A DNA stretch of 64,000 bases from Amycolatopsis anabasis (GTDB lineage Bacteria; Actinomycetota; Actinomycetes; Mycobacteriales; Pseudonocardiaceae), in assembly GCF_009765355.1 (NCBI RefSeq), contig NZ_VTHK01000012.1, positions 124,001-188,000 of the forward strand, given 5' to 3'. Both the position numbers and the translations under genes were made by a program. Below the pieces are notes generated by a model. That model worked only from the letters and a program-made list of their open reading frames with translations, was not told the origin of the DNA and did no database searches. Shown piece after piece: positions 53,746 through 62,208 of this stretch (position 1 is its first letter; each line of letters opens with the position of its first letter).

Positions 53746-54465
53746 ATGACCGACGCATCCTCCACCTCGGACACCGAAGGCCGGTTCGCCCGGGCCGACC
53801 GCATCCTGGACGCCGCCGCGGACCTGTTGCTGCACCTGGGGTACCGCCGGGTGACCGTGGAGGACGTCGCCGAACGGGCCGGGATCGGCAAGGGCACCGT
53901 CTACCTGCACTGGAAGACCCGGCAGGACCTCTTCCTCGCCGTGCTGCAGCGCGAGGTGGTGGCCTCGCTCGACGAACTCGTCGAAGCGTTGCGGTCGGAT
54001 CCCGCCACCGCCCTGCTGCACCGGCTCACCAAGATCCATTTCACGAACGTGCTGCGCCGACCGCTGCTCCGCGCGGTCTACACCACCGATCCCGAAGTCC
54101 TGGGCAAGCTCGCGAAGGCCCTGCACGATCTGCAACACCCCCGCCACCACGAGGCGTTCGACGACTACCTGGCCCTGCTGGCGAAACACGACCTGCTCCG
54201 CACCGACCTGACCGTGCGCGAGATCTCCTACGCCTACCACGCGACCCTGCACGGTTTCCTGCTGACCGATTCCTACAACGGCGGGCGCACGGCCGAGCCC
54301 ACCGAGCACAAGGCGGATCTGCTGGCGACCACCGTGCAGCACGCGTTCGAACCCACCCGGCCCGCTCCGGCCAAGGCCCTGCGAGCGGTCGGCCCGCGCG
54401 CGATCGAACTGTTCGCCGAATCCGCCGACCTCGACCGCACCCGCCTGCACAGCGCCTACGCCTAG
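53746..54465 (+). CDS. TetR-family regulator
   Basis: 239 aa. Helix-turn-helix (RADRILDAAADLLLHLGYRRVTVEDVAERAGIGKGTVYLHWKTRQDLFLAVLQREV) and a helical ligand domain. ATG 53746 is preferred over the TTG-proximal frame at 53710. The LLM oxidoreductase follows after 9 nt, so it probably controls its own operon. Confidence 0.9.
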   Translation: MTDASSTSDTEGRFARADRILDAAADLLLHLGYRRVTVEDVAERAGIGKGTVYLHWKTRQDLFLAVLQREVVASLDELVEALRSDPATALLHRLTKIHFTNVLRRPLLRAVYTTDPEVLGKLAKALHDLQHPRHHEAFDDYLALLAKHDLLRTDLTVREISYAYHATLHGFLLTDSYNGGRTAEPTEHKADLLATTVQHAFEPTRPAPAKALRAVGPRAIELFAESADLDRTRLHSAYA

Positions 54466-54474
54466 GGAGAATTC

Positions 54475-55371
54475 ATGCGCATCGGGTTGTTCCTCAACGA
54501 ATTGGGCGCCCCGGTCGACGCGATGGTCGATCAGGCGCGCGAAGCCGCCGAGACGGGGTTCACCGCGGCCTGGGCCGGTCAGCGCACCGGCTGGGACGTG
54601 CTCAGCGCCCTGGCGGTCGTCGGGCGCGAGGTGCCCGGGATCGACCTGGGCACCGCCGTCCTGCCGACCTATCCCCGCCACCCGCTCGCGCTGGCCGCGC
54701 AGGCGCTGACCGTGCAGTCGGCAATCGGCAACCGCCTCACCCTCGGCCTCGGGGTGGCCCACCGGCACATCGTCGAAGGCCAGCTGGGCCTGTCCTTCGA
54801 CCGCCCGGCCCGGCATCTCCGCGAATACCTGTCCGTGCTCGGCCCCCTGCTCCGGGGCGAAACCGTTTCCCGCCAAGGCGAAACCCTCACCGCGGTCGGA
54901 TCGATCGAGGCTCCCGGGGCACGGCCGCCGTCCCTCCTCGTCGGCGCGCTCGGGCCGGCGATGCTGCGCGTGGCCGGGGAACTCGCCGACGGCACGGTGA
55001 CCGTGTGGGCCGGGCCCAGGACCATCGCCGAATACATCGTCCCGGCTCTCACCCGAGCCGCCGGTCCCCGGACGAACCCCCGCGTGGTCGCCAACGTCCT
55101 CGTCTGCGTGACCGGTGACGAACCGGCCCGGCGCGCCGAGATCGCCGACCAGTTCGGCGCGGCCGCGGAAATCCCCTACTACCGCGCGATCCTCGACCGC
55201 GAAGGCCACACCGGCATCGCGGACACCGCCCTCATCGGCGACGAAACCGCGGTCGTCCGCGAAATCCGCCGCCTCGCCGACGCCGGGGCCACCGAACTAA
55301 TCGCCATCCCGGTCGGCACCGAGGCCGAACAAACCCGCACCCGGCAGTTCCTCCTCCCCCTCGCCACCTAG
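54475..55371 (+). CDS. F420-type LLM-class flavin oxidoreductase
   Basis: 298 aa bacterial-luciferase-like TIM barrel: MRIGLFLNE, GFTAAWAGQRTGWDVL, IDLGTAVLPTYPRHPLALAAQALTVQ and RLTLGLGVAHRHIVEG are typical of the F420-dependent TIGR03564/03620-like families. No signal peptide. Paired with the TetR gene. Substrate unknown. Confidence 0.88.
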   Translation: MRIGLFLNELGAPVDAMVDQAREAAETGFTAAWAGQRTGWDVLSALAVVGREVPGIDLGTAVLPTYPRHPLALAAQALTVQSAIGNRLTLGLGVAHRHIVEGQLGLSFDRPARHLREYLSVLGPLLRGETVSRQGETLTAVGSIEAPGARPPSLLVGALGPAMLRVAGELADGTVTVWAGPRTIAEYIVPALTRAAGPRTNPRVVANVLVCVTGDEPARRAEIADQFGAAAEIPYYRAILDREGHTGIADTALIGDETAVVREIRRLADAGATELIAIPVGTEAEQTRTRQFLLPLAT

Positions 55372-55379
55372 CGCGAAAG

Positions 55380-55434
55380 TTTCATGAGGGGACCCCTCCA
55401 GACAAATTTTGTCCGGAGGGGTCCCCTCATGAAA
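55380..55434. terminator. Long inverted repeat between convergent genes
   Basis: Arms of about 25 bp: TTTCATGAGGGGACCCCTCC at 55380-55399 and its complement ending at 55434, with the centre ACAAATTTTGT. One mismatch is seen. It sits between the LLM gene (stop 55371) and cutA (stop 55450, minus strand). Confidence 0.8.
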
Positions 55435-55449
55435 GTGCGGCGCTGGGGA

Positions 55450-55773
55450 TCAGGGGCGGGTTTCGGTGACCAGCCAGGTGAGGTAGTCGGCGCTGCCGCC
55501 TTCGATCGGGGTCACGATGATCTCGGGCACGTCGTAGGTGTGGTTCGCCTTGAGCTGATCGGTCAGCGCGGCGACCCGGTCCGCGGCGGTCTTGATCTCC
55601 ACCCGCCATTCCTGGTCGGTCTGGACCTTTCCTTCCCAGCGGTAGACGCTGGTGATCGGCCCGACGATCTGCGCGCAGGCGCCGAGATTGGCCTCGATCG
55701 CCCGCGCCGCCAGTTCCCGGGCGGCGTCTTCACTGTCCGTTGTGGACGAAACGATCACGTGCTCCGACGGCAT
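55450..55773 (-). CDS. cutA: CutA1 divalent-cation tolerance protein
   Basis: 107 aa, the usual length. EDAARELAARAIEANLGACAQIVGPITSVYRWEGKVQTDQEWRVEIKT and HTYDVPEIIVTPIEGGSADYLTWL match CutA1 throughout. It forms a trimer of uncertain function. Confidence 0.93.
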   Translation of the reverse strand: MPSEHVIVSSTTDSEDAARELAARAIEANLGACAQIVGPITSVYRWEGKVQTDQEWRVEIKTAADRVAALTDQLKANHTYDVPEIIVTPIEGGSADYLTWLVTETRP

Positions 55774-55791
55774 GCCGCGAGGCTACCGCCG

Positions 55792-56766
55792 TCACGCCGC
55801 GGCGCGCAGCGTGCCCATGAACATCAGGATCCGGTCGGACAGTTCGACCGCCGCCGGATGGTCGCGGCGCCGATCGGCCTCCTTCTTCAGCGGCCAGATC
55901 CGGTCCTTGATCCGGGTCGACTTGACCGTCGCGGCCAGGTCGATCGCCTCGGCCCCGACCTCGGCCGCGTGGTCGACCTCACCGGCCAGCAGGTGGTTCA
56001 GCGACAGCTGCACGAGGTTGAACGCCCGGCTGCGCGCGGTCCCCTCGCCGTACCGGGCGAGCGCGGTGGCGAACGCCGGGATCGCCCGCCGCACGTGGTT
56101 CGCGTCGGCGTGCAGCGCCAGCTCGGTGTGCACGGTCCCGATCATCGCGTGCAGATCGGCGTAGTCGAAGAACCGGGCCCACGGCGGCGCTTCGGCGACA
56201 TCGGCCCTGGCGAACTTGTCCTGCGCGCCGCCGAGCTGGCGCAGGGCGTCCTCGGTCTTCCCCAGTTTCGCGAAGGCCCAGGCCTGGTTGGCACTCAGAA
56301 TGCTCACCATGAGCGAGGATCCGCTCGCCCCGGCGACCGATTGCCCGAGCCGGAACAGCGCCAGCGCGTCCTCCGGCGACCGGTGGTGCAGGTGCACCCG
56401 GCCCATCCGGTAGAGCACGTTCGCGACGAGCGCGTCGTTGCCGCCCTCCTTGGCCAGTTCCAGCGCGTAGTCGAAATGGCGGCGGGCGGCGTCCACCATG
56501 CCGGTGTCGAACGATGCCCAGCCCGCCAGGTTGTGCAGATCGGCCACGGCGACGCACAAGCGCTTCCGGACCGCCCCGGAGCAGTCGGCGGCGAGCAACT
56601 GATGTCCCCAGGCGAGCAGCGCGACCACCGAATCCCGGCAGCACCCGCCGCCGTACTGGTAGTCCACCGCTCGAAGCCCGGCGGTCAGCGTTTCCACGCG
56701 CTCGACGTCGGCCAAACCGACGCGACCGGGTCGGCGGATGATGGAGGCAAGGTCGTAGCCGGACAT
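55792..56766 (-). CDS. TPR-containing regulatory-type protein
   Basis: 324 aa of helical repeats. AARRHFDYALELAKEGGNDALVANVLYRMGRVHLHHRSPEDALALFRLGQSV and a further pair of TPR-like units are visible. This is the C-terminal architecture of actinobacterial XRE-TPR regulators without the helix-turn-helix. It begins SGYDLASIIRRPGRVGL. Function unknown. Confidence 0.78.
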   Translation of the reverse strand: MSGYDLASIIRRPGRVGLADVERVETLTAGLRAVDYQYGGGCCRDSVVALLAWGHQLLAADCSGAVRKRLCVAVADLHNLAGWASFDTGMVDAARRHFDYALELAKEGGNDALVANVLYRMGRVHLHHRSPEDALALFRLGQSVAGASGSSLMVSILSANQAWAFAKLGKTEDALRQLGGAQDKFARADVAEAPPWARFFDYADLHAMIGTVHTELALHADANHVRRAIPAFATALARYGEGTARSRAFNLVQLSLNHLLAGEVDHAAEVGAEAIDLAATVKSTRIKDRIWPLKKEADRRRDHPAAVELSDRILMFMGTLRAAA

Positions 56767-56897
56767 CTCTGGCCCTCCTGATACGCGACTCCCCCTGGTG
56801 CGACTCGCGCCGCACCAGCACTATCCGCGCACACGCGGTCACCGCATAAGGGTCCAACGACCCCCGCCGACCAGGACCATCGACTCTCCGCTTCAAC

Positions 56898-56916
56898 TTT
56901 GGTTAGGCTATGCTAA
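56898..56916. promoter_or_regulatory. DtxR/IdeR-like iron box
   Basis: TTTGGTTAGGCTATGCTAA matches the IdeR/DmdR consensus TTAGGTTAGGCTAACCTAA at 16 of 19 positions. It ends 9 nt before the ATG at 56926, so it overlaps the expected transcription start. Iron repression of the hydrolase is inferred. Confidence 0.7.
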
Positions 56917-56925
56917 TTTGACTAT

Positions 56926-57747
56926 ATGAAGCCGATTCAGGAACGGGCGGCGGCTTTCGAGCGGGCGCACGAAAGCCGGGAACTCCGCACCGGCGCACTG
57001 CACTGGCACTACCGCACCGGCGGCAGCGGCGAGCCCGTGCTGCTGCTCACCGGCGGCGTCGGAATCGGCATCGCCTGGATCGACCTCGCGCTCGCCCTGA
57101 CCCCGGAGTTCCGCACGATCGTCGTGGACTACCCGCGGGGCGCGTGCTCGTTCGACGCGCTCGCCGACGGCCTGTCCGAGGTGCTCGACGCCGAGCACGT
57201 CGACCGCGCGCACGTGGTCGGCCAGTCCGCGGGCGGGATGCTCGCCGAGGTGTTCTCCCGCCGCGCGCCCGGGCGGATCCGCTCGCTGGTGTTCACCGGC
57301 ACCGGCCTCTACGGCCCGGAGGACGTCGAGCGGCTCGAAGGGCGCATCGCCGAAATCGAGAACACCCCGTGGGCGGACTACCGCGAGCTGACCCGGCAGG
57401 CGCTGCGCGCGGTGTGGCAGGACTCCGGCGAGGCCGAGTTCTGGACCGAACAGGTGGACGCCGCCCAGGAGCGGGGCGGCCCGCGGGACGCGATCGGCTC
57501 CCTCCGCATGCTGCTCGACCTCGCGCGCCGCCAACCCGAACTGCGGAAGTCCGAGGCGTGGCAGGGCCCGATCCTGGTGCTGAAGGCGGCCGACGACCGG
57601 AGCATCACCGAAACCCACACCCGCCGCCTGCTCGACCTGCACCCCGGGGCCGAACTCCGGATGTTCCCCGACGGCGGGCATTCGCTGCTCGTGACGCGCC
57701 CACGGGACTACGTCGAGGCCGTCACCGGGTTCCTCCGCGCGCACTGA
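56926..57747 (+). CDS. Alpha/beta hydrolase, probably iron-regulated
   Basis: 273 aa. The nucleophile elbow is VVGQSAGGMLAEVFSRRAPGR (about residue 100). The Asp is in VLKAADDRSITE and the His in PDGGHSLLVTRP. No signal peptide. ATG 56926 follows an IdeR-like box. Siderophore esterases are a precedent, but this sequence alone does not identify the substrate. Confidence 0.88.
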   Translation: MKPIQERAAAFERAHESRELRTGALHWHYRTGGSGEPVLLLTGGVGIGIAWIDLALALTPEFRTIVVDYPRGACSFDALADGLSEVLDAEHVDRAHVVGQSAGGMLAEVFSRRAPGRIRSLVFTGTGLYGPEDVERLEGRIAEIENTPWADYRELTRQALRAVWQDSGEAEFWTEQVDAAQERGGPRDAIGSLRMLLDLARRQPELRKSEAWQGPILVLKAADDRSITETHTRRLLDLHPGAELRMFPDGGHSLLVTRPRDYVEAVTGFLRAH

Positions 57748-57765
57748 ACACTCACCCGGCCGACC

Positions 57766-57780
57766 GGGTCCTATGGCCCT
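57766..57780. promoter_or_regulatory. DosR/DevR-like box before the PNPOx-like gene
   Basis: GGGTCCTATGGCCCT fits the DosR core GGGACTWWNGGCCCT at about 13 of 15 positions. It lies about 70 nt before the start at 57850. A DevR-like regulator is encoded at 59850. Confidence 0.5.
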
Positions 57781-57849
57781 ACCGAGGTTCACTCCATCGG
57801 GCGAAGGTGAGTCTCGAAACCATTGCGACCACGAATGCCGAGGCACTCG

Positions 57850-58260
57850 ATGCTGGACTCCTCCGCCCCCGAGGTGCTCGATCGCGCCCAGTGCCTCGCG
57901 TTGCTGCGCACCGCGCCGATCGGCAGGGTCGTGTTCACCAATCGCGGACTACCCGCGGTGCAGCCGGTGCGGTTCCTGCTGAACGGCGATTGCGTGTGTT
58001 TCCCCGCGCCCGCGGACAGTGCCCTGTTCGCCGCCGCGAACGACTCGGTGATCGCCTTCGAGGCGGATTCCTTCGCGCCGGACCTGACCGAGGGCTGGTG
58101 CGTCACCGTGCTCGGCCGCGCCGGCGAGGACACGGCGCCGGACCCGCTCAGCGGCCTGCCCGGCCTGCGGTGGGAGTATCCGGCGACCGACGATCGGCGA
58201 ATCCGGCTCCCGGCGGAAGTGGTGAACGGCCGCCGACTTCAGGGCCTCGGCTGGCAGTAA
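57850..58260 (+). CDS. Pyridoxamine 5'-phosphate oxidase-like flavoprotein
   Basis: 136 aa split-barrel FMN-binding fold: LALLRTAPIGRVVFTNRGLPAVQPVRFLLNGDCVCFPA, then GWCVTVLGRAGED. This matches the PNPOx-like proteins of the mycobacterial dormancy regulon. ATG 57850 has GAGG six bases upstream. It sits immediately before the DevS-like kinase. Confidence 0.85.
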   Translation: MLDSSAPEVLDRAQCLALLRTAPIGRVVFTNRGLPAVQPVRFLLNGDCVCFPAPADSALFAAANDSVIAFEADSFAPDLTEGWCVTVLGRAGEDTAPDPLSGLPGLRWEYPATDDRRIRLPAEVVNGRRLQGLGWQ

Positions 58261-58308
58261 CGAACCCCCTGACGGCACCGACCACACCGAGGTGACGGCA
58301 GTAGGGGT

Positions 58309-59826
58309 GTGGTGATCGAATCCAATGTCCGCCGCCTGCTGGACGGGGTGGTGCGGGTCGCCGCCGACCTGAGCTTGCCCGACGTGCTGAACCGGATCGT
58401 GCAGTCGTCGTGCGAGTTGGTCGGCGCCGGTTACGGTGCGCTCACGACGGCCGAGGACGGCACGCGGGTCGCCGAGGCCGGTCCCCGGCCGGAACGCATC
58501 GGCCCCGGTTCGCTCGAGGTCGAGATCCGGGTCCGCGACACCGTGTTCGCCACCCTTCAGCTCGCGCCGAAACCCGGTGGTGAGCCGTTCACCGAGCAGG
58601 ACCGCGAATCCATCGGCGCGCTGGCGGTGACCGCGGGCGTCGCCATCGAGAACGCGACGCTGTTCGAACGAACGCGGCGGCGGGAACGCTGGCTGGAAGC
58701 CTCGCACCAGGTCACCAGCGCCCTGCTCACCGGCGAGGACCCGACCGCGGCCCTGCACCTGATCGCCGAACGCGCGCGGCTGGTCGCCGGTGCCACGGTC
58801 GGCGGCATCGCGCGCCCGCGGGAAGGCGATCGGTCGACCCTGGTGTTCGAGGTGGTCGAATCGGACGAGCCGGGAACCGTGTCCCGGCTCGCCGGGATCA
58901 CCGTGCCCGCGAAGGGCACCGCGACCGGGCTCGCCTTCACCAGCGGGAAGCCGGTGGTCGTCCGGCAGTACGGCGATCACGTGGTCGCGCAGCAGGCCGG
59001 GACCGGGATCTCGTTGCCCGCGCTGGTGAAGGATCTGGACTCCGCGGTGGCCGTCCCGCTGACCGTCGGCGAGGAAACGCTCGGCGTCCTCATGGTGGCC
59101 AAGATCGGGGACAAGGTCCCGTTCACCGACGAGGAGGTGCGACTCGCGCAGACCTTCGCCGGGCACGCGGCACTGGCCATGGAGTTCGCCCGCGCCGAGG
59201 AGGACCGGCGGCGGCTCGCCGTGTACTCCGACCGCGACCGGATCGCCCGCGATCTGCACGATCTGGTGATCCAGCGGCTGTTCGCGACCGGGCTCGGCTT
59301 GGCCGGGCTCAGCAAGATGATCACCGAGGCCGAGGTCGCCGACCGGGTCACCGGTTTCGTGCACGAACTCGACCGCACCATCCGGGACATCCGCAACAGC
59401 ATCTTCTCGCTGCGGGAACCGGCCGAGGGCCGGGACAGCCCGCGCGCCGAGTTGCTGCGGCTCGGGACGGAAGCCGCGGGGATGCTGGGCTTCGAACCGC
59501 GGATCGACTTCGACGGGCCGCTCGACACGGCGGTCCCCGCCCCGCTGCGGGACGACCTGATCGCGACCGTGCGGGAGGCGCTGTCCAATGTGGCCCGGCA
59601 TGCCGCGGCGACCTCGGTTGCGGTGAGCGTGGTGGTCGACCGGGCGGGCCGGGAACTGACCGTCACGGTGACCGACGACGGCGCCGGAATTCCGGTCGGC
59701 GTCACGCGGCGCAGCGGGCTCGCGAATCTCGCCGAACGCGCGGCATCGCGAAAGGGGAATTGCACTGTGCGAAGCGTGCCCGAGGGTGGTACCACACTGG
59801 TGTGGACGGTCCCCTTGAGAGGGTGA
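58309..59826 (+). CDS. DevS/DosS-like GAF histidine kinase lacking the haem segment
   Basis: 505 aa. A shortened first GAF domain (VVRVAADLSLPDVLNRIVQSSCELVGAGYGAL ... RERWLEA) is followed by a complete second GAF, HisKA_3 with HDLVIQRLFATGLGLAGL (His about 320) and HATPase_c (REALSNVARHAAATSV; DDGAGIPVGV). The part of GAF-A that carries the haem-binding His and the HP.S.GFP..HPPM segment in DosS is absent. ARPERIGPGSLEVEIRV runs directly into VFATLQLAPKPGGEPFTEQD. The start at GTG 58309 is followed by a second GTG. Confidence 0.88.
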   Translation: MVIESNVRRLLDGVVRVAADLSLPDVLNRIVQSSCELVGAGYGALTTAEDGTRVAEAGPRPERIGPGSLEVEIRVRDTVFATLQLAPKPGGEPFTEQDRESIGALAVTAGVAIENATLFERTRRRERWLEASHQVTSALLTGEDPTAALHLIAERARLVAGATVGGIARPREGDRSTLVFEVVESDEPGTVSRLAGITVPAKGTATGLAFTSGKPVVVRQYGDHVVAQQAGTGISLPALVKDLDSAVAVPLTVGEETLGVLMVAKIGDKVPFTDEEVRLAQTFAGHAALAMEFARAEEDRRRLAVYSDRDRIARDLHDLVIQRLFATGLGLAGLSKMITEAEVADRVTGFVHELDRTIRDIRNSIFSLREPAEGRDSPRAELLRLGTEAAGMLGFEPRIDFDGPLDTAVPAPLRDDLIATVREALSNVARHAAATSVAVSVVVDRAGRELTVTVTDDGAGIPVGVTRRSGLANLAERAASRKGNCTVRSVPEGGTTLVWTVPLRG

Positions 59827-59849
59827 TCGGTTTTCCGGGAGGCACGGGC

Positions 59850-60506
59850 ATGACGATTTCGGTGTTCCTGCTCGATGATCACGAAGTCGTCCGTACCGGA
59901 CTGAAAACCTTGCTGGAAGCCGAAGACGATCTCGAAGTCGCCGGTGAGGCCGGTTCGGCGGCCGAAGCCCTTGCCAGAATTCCGGTGGCGAAACCGGATG
60001 TTGCCATTCTCGATGTCAGATTGCCGGACGGCGAAGGCGTGAGCGTGTGCCGCGATATTCGCGCGTCGGTGGATCCGCCGCCCGCCTGCCTGATGCTCAC
60101 CTCCTATTCCGACGACGAGGCATTGTTCGGCGCCATCATGGCGGGCGCTTCGGGGTACCTGCTGAAACAGGTGAGCGGGACCAGTCTGGTTTCCGCGGTC
60201 CGGAGCGTCGCGGCGGGCGGCTCCCTGCTCGACGCCCACCTGACCGCGTCGGTGCTGAGCAAGCTGCGCGGCGAGGGCAATCAGCAGGACTCCGGGTACG
60301 CGCAGCTCAGCCCGCAGGAGCGGCGGGTGCTCGAGCTGGTCGCGGACGGGCTGACCAACCGCCAGATCGCGGCGAAGCTGTTCCTGGCCGAGAAGACGGT
60401 GAAGAACTACGTGTCCGCGGTGCTGCACAAGCTCGGCTTCGAACGCCGAACCGAAGCCGCCGTCTACGCCGCAAGGCGCAAACCCCGGCCACCGGCCACC
60501 CGCTGA
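59850..60506 (+). CDS. DevR/NarL-family response regulator
   Basis: 218 aa. Receiver Asp in VAILDVRLPDGEG, Lys in LLKQVSGTS. LuxR helix-turn-helix LSPQERRVLELVADGLTNRQIAAKLFLAEKTVKNYVSAVLHKLGFERRTEAAVYAA is close to DevR/DosR. ATG 59850 follows GGGAGG. Partner of the upstream kinase. A DosR-like box follows at 60507. Confidence 0.92.
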   Translation: MTISVFLLDDHEVVRTGLKTLLEAEDDLEVAGEAGSAAEALARIPVAKPDVAILDVRLPDGEGVSVCRDIRASVDPPPACLMLTSYSDDEALFGAIMAGASGYLLKQVSGTSLVSAVRSVAAGGSLLDAHLTASVLSKLRGEGNQQDSGYAQLSPQERRVLELVADGLTNRQIAAKLFLAEKTVKNYVSAVLHKLGFERRTEAAVYAARRKPRPPATR

Positions 60507-60521
60507 GGGACTTTCGCCCCT
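60507..60521. promoter_or_regulatory. DosR-like box after the DevR-like gene
   Basis: GGGACTTTCGCCCCT differs from the DosR half-site pair GGGACTTTNGGCCCT at one position. It begins directly after the response regulator stop and 18 nt before the ATG of the next small membrane protein. Confidence 0.55.
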
Positions 60522-60538
60522 GTCCAGTCCGGGACGGT

Positions 60539-60775
60539 ATGCCCTGGTTCCCACGCGCCGCACCGGCAATCGTGTACGGGTCCGTTCAGCGCCCCGCCGA
60601 TTCACCCACGGAGCCCACCATCACTCCCCTGACCGTCGCAGCCCTCGTCCTGATCGCCGGGCTCCTCCTGGCCTTCCGCACCGCCGCCCGCCACGTCCAC
60701 AACACGCTGCGCGAAGAAATGACCACCGACCACCCAACACCGGAAATCCCCCACCAACGCAACCGTGCCGCATAA
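60539..60775 (+). CDS. Small membrane protein (78 aa)
   Basis: ATG 60539 gives MPWFPRAAPAIVYGSVQRPADSPTEP followed by one transmembrane helix (LTVAALVLIAGLLLAFRTA) and a charged tail. A GTG at 60572 is an alternative start. It lies behind a DosR-like box, so it may be part of a small dormancy-type regulon. Family not recognised. Confidence 0.55.
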   Translation: MPWFPRAAPAIVYGSVQRPADSPTEPTITPLTVAALVLIAGLLLAFRTAARHVHNTLREEMTTDHPTPEIPHQRNRAA

Positions 60776-60823
60776 TTCGGGACTGTCCCCCACCCGCCCA
60801 AAGCGACCACCGCGGATGGGGGT

Positions 60824-60866
60824 CCGGGGGCGCGCCCCCGGCTGGGGGTGCGGGGGCTCGGCCCCC
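60824..60866. terminator. G+C-rich hairpin pair
   Basis: CCGGGGGCGCGCCCCCGG at 60824-60841 is a perfect palindrome. GGGGG-CTCGG-CCCCC follows at 60852-60866. They lie between the small membrane protein and the 3' end of ssrA, so they may end both transcripts. Confidence 0.65.
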
Positions 60867-60928
60867 ACAAGAAATGTCCGAACACGAGTAAGCGGCGAGC
60901 GCTCTCCGCGAGCACTCGCCGCCACGAG

Positions 60929-61296
60929 TGGAGGTGCCGGGAATTGAACCCGGGTCCTCTGCCGCCTCAACAGGGCTTCTCCGTGCGCAGTCCGCTAGGT
61001 CTCTACTCGGCCCCCTTGGTCACGCGAACAAGCCAAGGTGACGGGCCCAGCCACTGTGGGTTTCCCAACCGGTCCCCGTGGCCGGGACCGGCGGTAAGCC
61101 TCCTAGCTGATGCCGGCGACCGGGACGGAGGCACTCCCGGGCCGACAGACTAGCCGTCGCTTAGGCAGCGAGGGCGTAGTCGCGCTGGCTATTGGCCTTG
61201 GCGCTTATTGGTTTGCGATGACGCTTACGGTGGTCTCTCGCCTGCACCGGCACGCTTCCCCTGAATCAACGTCCAGAGTCGAAACCGTTCACCCCC
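60929..61296 (-). ncRNA. ssrA: Transfer-messenger RNA (tmRNA)
   Basis: 5' GGGGGTG pairs with 3' CACCTCC to form the acceptor. The T-arm (GGACCCGGGTTCAATTCCCGG on the minus strand) and the 5' motif GAACGGTTTCGACTC are diagnostic. The tag frame at 61161-61196 reads ANSQRDYALAA then TAA. CCA is not encoded. Length about 368 nt. Confidence 0.95.
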
Positions 61297-61471
61297 TTGC
61301 TGGTGGATCACAACCCACACAGGATAACGCGCCGGGCAAGCGGGATATTTCCCTCACCCCCGCGGCGCGGCGGTGGGGTTAGCCCTACCTGCGAGATGCC
61401 CGTGCACACCATGGTTGGCGGGGCCCTCGCGGGCGAAGCTGGTTCGCGACACCCCGAGAAAGGAACCAGCC

Positions 61472-62176
61472 ATGACTTCGGCCCTCGTCGAGCAGGACGG
61501 CACCCGGCCACGCCCCTCGGTCGGCGGTTCGGTCGCGTACCTGCTGATGAACCTGCCGGTGGGGATCGCCGGCTTCGTCACGCTGCTCACGCTCATCACC
61601 GCCGGTATCGGCACGGCGATCGTGTGGGTGGGGCTGCCGCTCGCGGCGCTGGCCGTGCTGATCGCCCGGGGCGCCGCGCGGGTCGAACGGGCCCGGGTCT
61701 ACGCCCTGCTGAACACCTACATCGCGATCCCGTACCGGCCGCTGCCCGACGGCGGGCAGAAGGCGCGCTGGAAGGCGCGGCTGGGCGACGGCGCGACCTG
61801 GCGGGACATCGCGTACTTCGTCCTGCTGTTCCCGCTCGGGATCATCGAGTTCGTCCTGGTGGTGGTGTTCTGGGCGACCAGCCTCGCGCTGACCGCGCTG
61901 CCGATCTACTTCCGGTTCCTGCCCGAGGGCGCCTACTACTTCCCGGCGTGGGACGTCCGGTGGATCACCGTCGACTCGACGGTGGAGGCGCTGCCGTGGG
62001 CGGCGCTCGGGGTCCTGTTCCTCGCCCTTTCGATGGCGCTGACCAGGGCACTCGGGACCACGCACGCCCGGTTCGCGCGGGCGTTGCTCGGCCCGGCGCC
62101 GAGTGTCCGCCGGCTCGCCGAAGCCGGTGCGCCCGCTCGGGAGCCGGGGAGCATGAGCACGGTGGCAGGATGGTGA
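61472..62176 (+). CDS. Stand-alone sensor-domain membrane protein
   Basis: 234 aa with four hydrophobic segments. GIAGFVTLLTLITAGIGTAIVWVGLPLAALAVLIARGAARVERARVYALLNTYIAIPYRPLP, then DGATWRDIAYFVLLFPLGIIEFVLVVVFW, is the putative sensor domain seen at the N-terminus of many actinobacterial kinases. The following kinase carries the same domain. ATG 61472 follows AAAGGAACCAG. Confidence 0.82.
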   Translation: MTSALVEQDGTRPRPSVGGSVAYLLMNLPVGIAGFVTLLTLITAGIGTAIVWVGLPLAALAVLIARGAARVERARVYALLNTYIAIPYRPLPDGGQKARWKARLGDGATWRDIAYFVLLFPLGIIEFVLVVVFWATSLALTALPIYFRFLPEGAYYFPAWDVRWITVDSTVEALPWAALGVLFLALSMALTRALGTTHARFARALLGPAPSVRRLAEAGAPAREPGSMSTVAGW

Positions 62177-62208
62177 CCAGCACCGTTGGGTTGGCAGGAG
62201 GTCGGCGG

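Noticed and set aside
60768-60790. A second DosR-like sequence (TTCGGGACTGTCCCC)
   Set aside because: The arms are too close to match the DosR spacing, so I did not call it a site.
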